7,558 nt of DNA from Deltaproteobacteria bacterium (GTDB lineage Bacteria > SAR324 > JACQKK01), in the NCBI GenBank assembly GCA_029858165.1, contig JAOUFO010000079.1, forward strand, positions 1 to 7,558. Direction: 5' to 3'. Position numbers and translations under genes: made by a program. Shown here one piece after another: positions 6,683-7,558 of this stretch (the stretch's first letter is position 1; every line of letters starts with the position of its first letter). The notes under the pieces were generated by a model. The model ran no database searches. It was not told the DNA's origin and was given only the letters and a program-made list of their open reading frames with translations.

Positions 6683-7357
6683 ATGAACCATTTTTTAAAA
6701 AAACAGATGGCCCACGCAGCAGCGGTCTTTTTGGCCGGGTTCGCCGCCGTCCTGACGGTTTCCGCCGCCGGGGCCGCCCCGGCCCTGACCGACGGCCTGT
6801 ATGCCAAATTTGAAACCTCCAAAGGGGTGATTGTCGCCCGGCTACACGACCAACAGGTGCCGGTGACTGTGGCCAATTTCGTGGGGTTGGCCGAAGGCAC
6901 CGCCCGTCATGTGGATGATTCCGGCAAAACCCTGAAGACCAAACTGTACAACGGCACCATTTTCCACCGGGTGATCGCCGATTTTATGATTCAGGGCGGG
7001 GACCCCAGAGGCAACGGCACCGGCGGGCCCGGCTACACCTTCAAGGATGAGTTCCACCCCAGCCTGATCCACAACAGCCCGGGAGTGCTTTCCATGGCCA
7101 ACGCCGGTCCAGCCACCAACGGCAGCCAGTTTTTTATCACCCATAAAGAAACCCCCTGGCTGGATGGACGCCACACGGTGTTCGGCAATGTGGTTCAGGG
7201 ACAGGATGTGGTCAACGCCATCCGCCAGGGGGATACCCTGGTTTCGGTGACGATTCTGCGGGTGGGAAAAAAAGCCCAAGAGGCGGATTTGGTCAGTCTG
7301 GCCAAAGCCAAAATGGATAAGCAGCAATGGTCGGCCAACAAACGGCCCCTGTTTTAG
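6683..7357 (+). CDS. Exported cyclophilin-type peptidyl-prolyl isomerase
   Basis: This is a 224-residue cyclophilin that isomerises Xaa-Pro bonds. A signal peptide (basic start, hydrophobic core about 11-28, Ala-rich end near AAGAAPA at 29-35) predicts a periplasmic location, as for E. coli PpiA. The cyclophilin domain spans about 39-194 and keeps the active-site residues: Arg96, Phe101 and Gln104 in FHRVIADFMIQGGD; Gln149 and Phe151 in GPATNGSQFFIT; and Trp159 and His164 in WLDGRHTVFGNV. The tryptophan is the cyclosporin-contact residue, often Phe in enterobacterial homologues. A basic, polar C-terminal extension of about 29 residues (196-224) follows the domain. An 87-bp gap and its own Shine-Dalgarno suggest it can be expressed separately from the genes before it. 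Calling it ppiA would go beyond what the sequence shows. Confidence 0.94.
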   Translation: MNHFLKKQMAHAAAVFLAGFAAVLTVSAAGAAPALTDGLYAKFETSKGVIVARLHDQQVPVTVANFVGLAEGTARHVDDSGKTLKTKLYNGTIFHRVIADFMIQGGDPRGNGTGGPGYTFKDEFHPSLIHNSPGVLSMANAGPATNGSQFFITHKETPWLDGRHTVFGNVVQGQDVVNAIRQGDTLVSVTILRVGKKAQEADLVSLAKAKMDKQQWSANKRPLF

Positions 7358-7429
7358 GTTCTTTTTGTGAGGCGGGGGGATGGGAAATAAAAGGGGATGC
7401 CAGGTCCCATTGGGCAACTTCGGTACTGA

Positions 7430-7558
7430 CCGGTTGCCTTTCTTTTTGGTGCTGTCCAGCAACCGCCACAGCCCTGCGTTGTGTCGCCTGTCGGCTTCAA
7501 ACGCTCCAGGCTGGCCGGTTGCCTTTCTTTTTGGTGCTGTCCAGCAACCCCCACACAC
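7430..7558. repeat. Right intergenic direct-repeat array, inverted relative to the left one
   Basis: A 35-nt element containing GCCTTTCTTTTTGGTGCTG is present twice without mismatch, at 7430-7464 and 7515-7549, with an 85-nt period. Each copy begins with GGTTGC and ends with GCAACC (7 bp, CGGTTGC/GCAACCG, in the first copy), so it could fold into a stem with a 21-nt loop. Read on the other strand, the unit has the same order of blocks as the left array: GTGGCGGT, CTGGACAG, then CCAAAAAGAAAGGC, and it shares the decamer at 7489-7498 with 135-144. The array is cut by the window edge. The strand between 7358 and 7429 shows no gene and no strong terminator stem. Confidence 0.85.

Noticed and set aside
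7358..7429. Rho-independent terminator right after the cyclophilin gene
   Set aside because: The T-run near 7361 has no stem before it, and the small CCCA/TGGG stem near 7407-7415 has no T-tract after it. No convincing terminator could be called.
6842..7558. A - strand frame open from the right edge through the repeat array, encoding repeated Lys-rich peptides
   Set aside because: The 85-nt repeat period is not a multiple of three, so copies fall in different frames, and the rest is antisense to the cyclophilin gene. The repeats are not coding.

Overview
The window holds a seven-gene cluster, all on the + strand, built around the cell-elongation (rod) system of a Gram-negative bacterium. The order is mreB-like, mreC, mreD, mrdA (PBP2), maf, a predicted outer-membrane beta-barrel protein, and an exported cyclophilin. 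A periplasmic/outer-membrane protein set and the mre-mrdA-maf order point to a proteobacterium of moderately high GC. The low-complexity G/C-rich style and intergenic repeats would fit a deep-branching lineage such as Magnetococcia, but that is only a guess and no marker here fixes it.

Layout. Positions 1-235 are non-coding: a short array of direct repeats with small hairpins, ending in a G/C-rich hairpin. Positions 236-362 hold a plausible sigma70-type promoter and a leader with a 9-bp inverted repeat. From 363 to 6595 the genes are packed tightly: gaps of 17, 67 and 34 bp and two 4-bp ATGA overlaps (mreC/mreD and maf/barrel). An 87-bp gap with a perfect 8-bp palindrome precedes the cyclophilin gene (6683-7357), which has its own clear Shine-Dalgarno. 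Positions 7358-7558 are non-coding and carry a second copy of the left repeat family in the opposite orientation, so the cluster is bracketed by inverted arrays.

Function. MreB normally forms the cytoplasmic actin-like filament, MreC and MreD link it through the inner membrane, and PBP2 cross-links peptidoglycan for sidewall growth. Maf is a nucleotide pyrophosphatase often found beside mre genes. The barrel protein and the cyclophilin are likely envelope proteins. RodA, the usual glycosyltransferase partner of PBP2, is absent from the window; maf lies directly after mrdA.

The most notable point is the MreB-like protein. It has normal length, a recognisable nucleotide-binding frame and the usual position, but it lacks several MreB signatures, including the catalytic glutamate, which is isoleucine here. 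The second notable point is the inverted pair of repeat arrays. I see no phage, CRISPR, tRNA, rRNA or transposase genes, and nothing that clearly amounts to a wholly new system.
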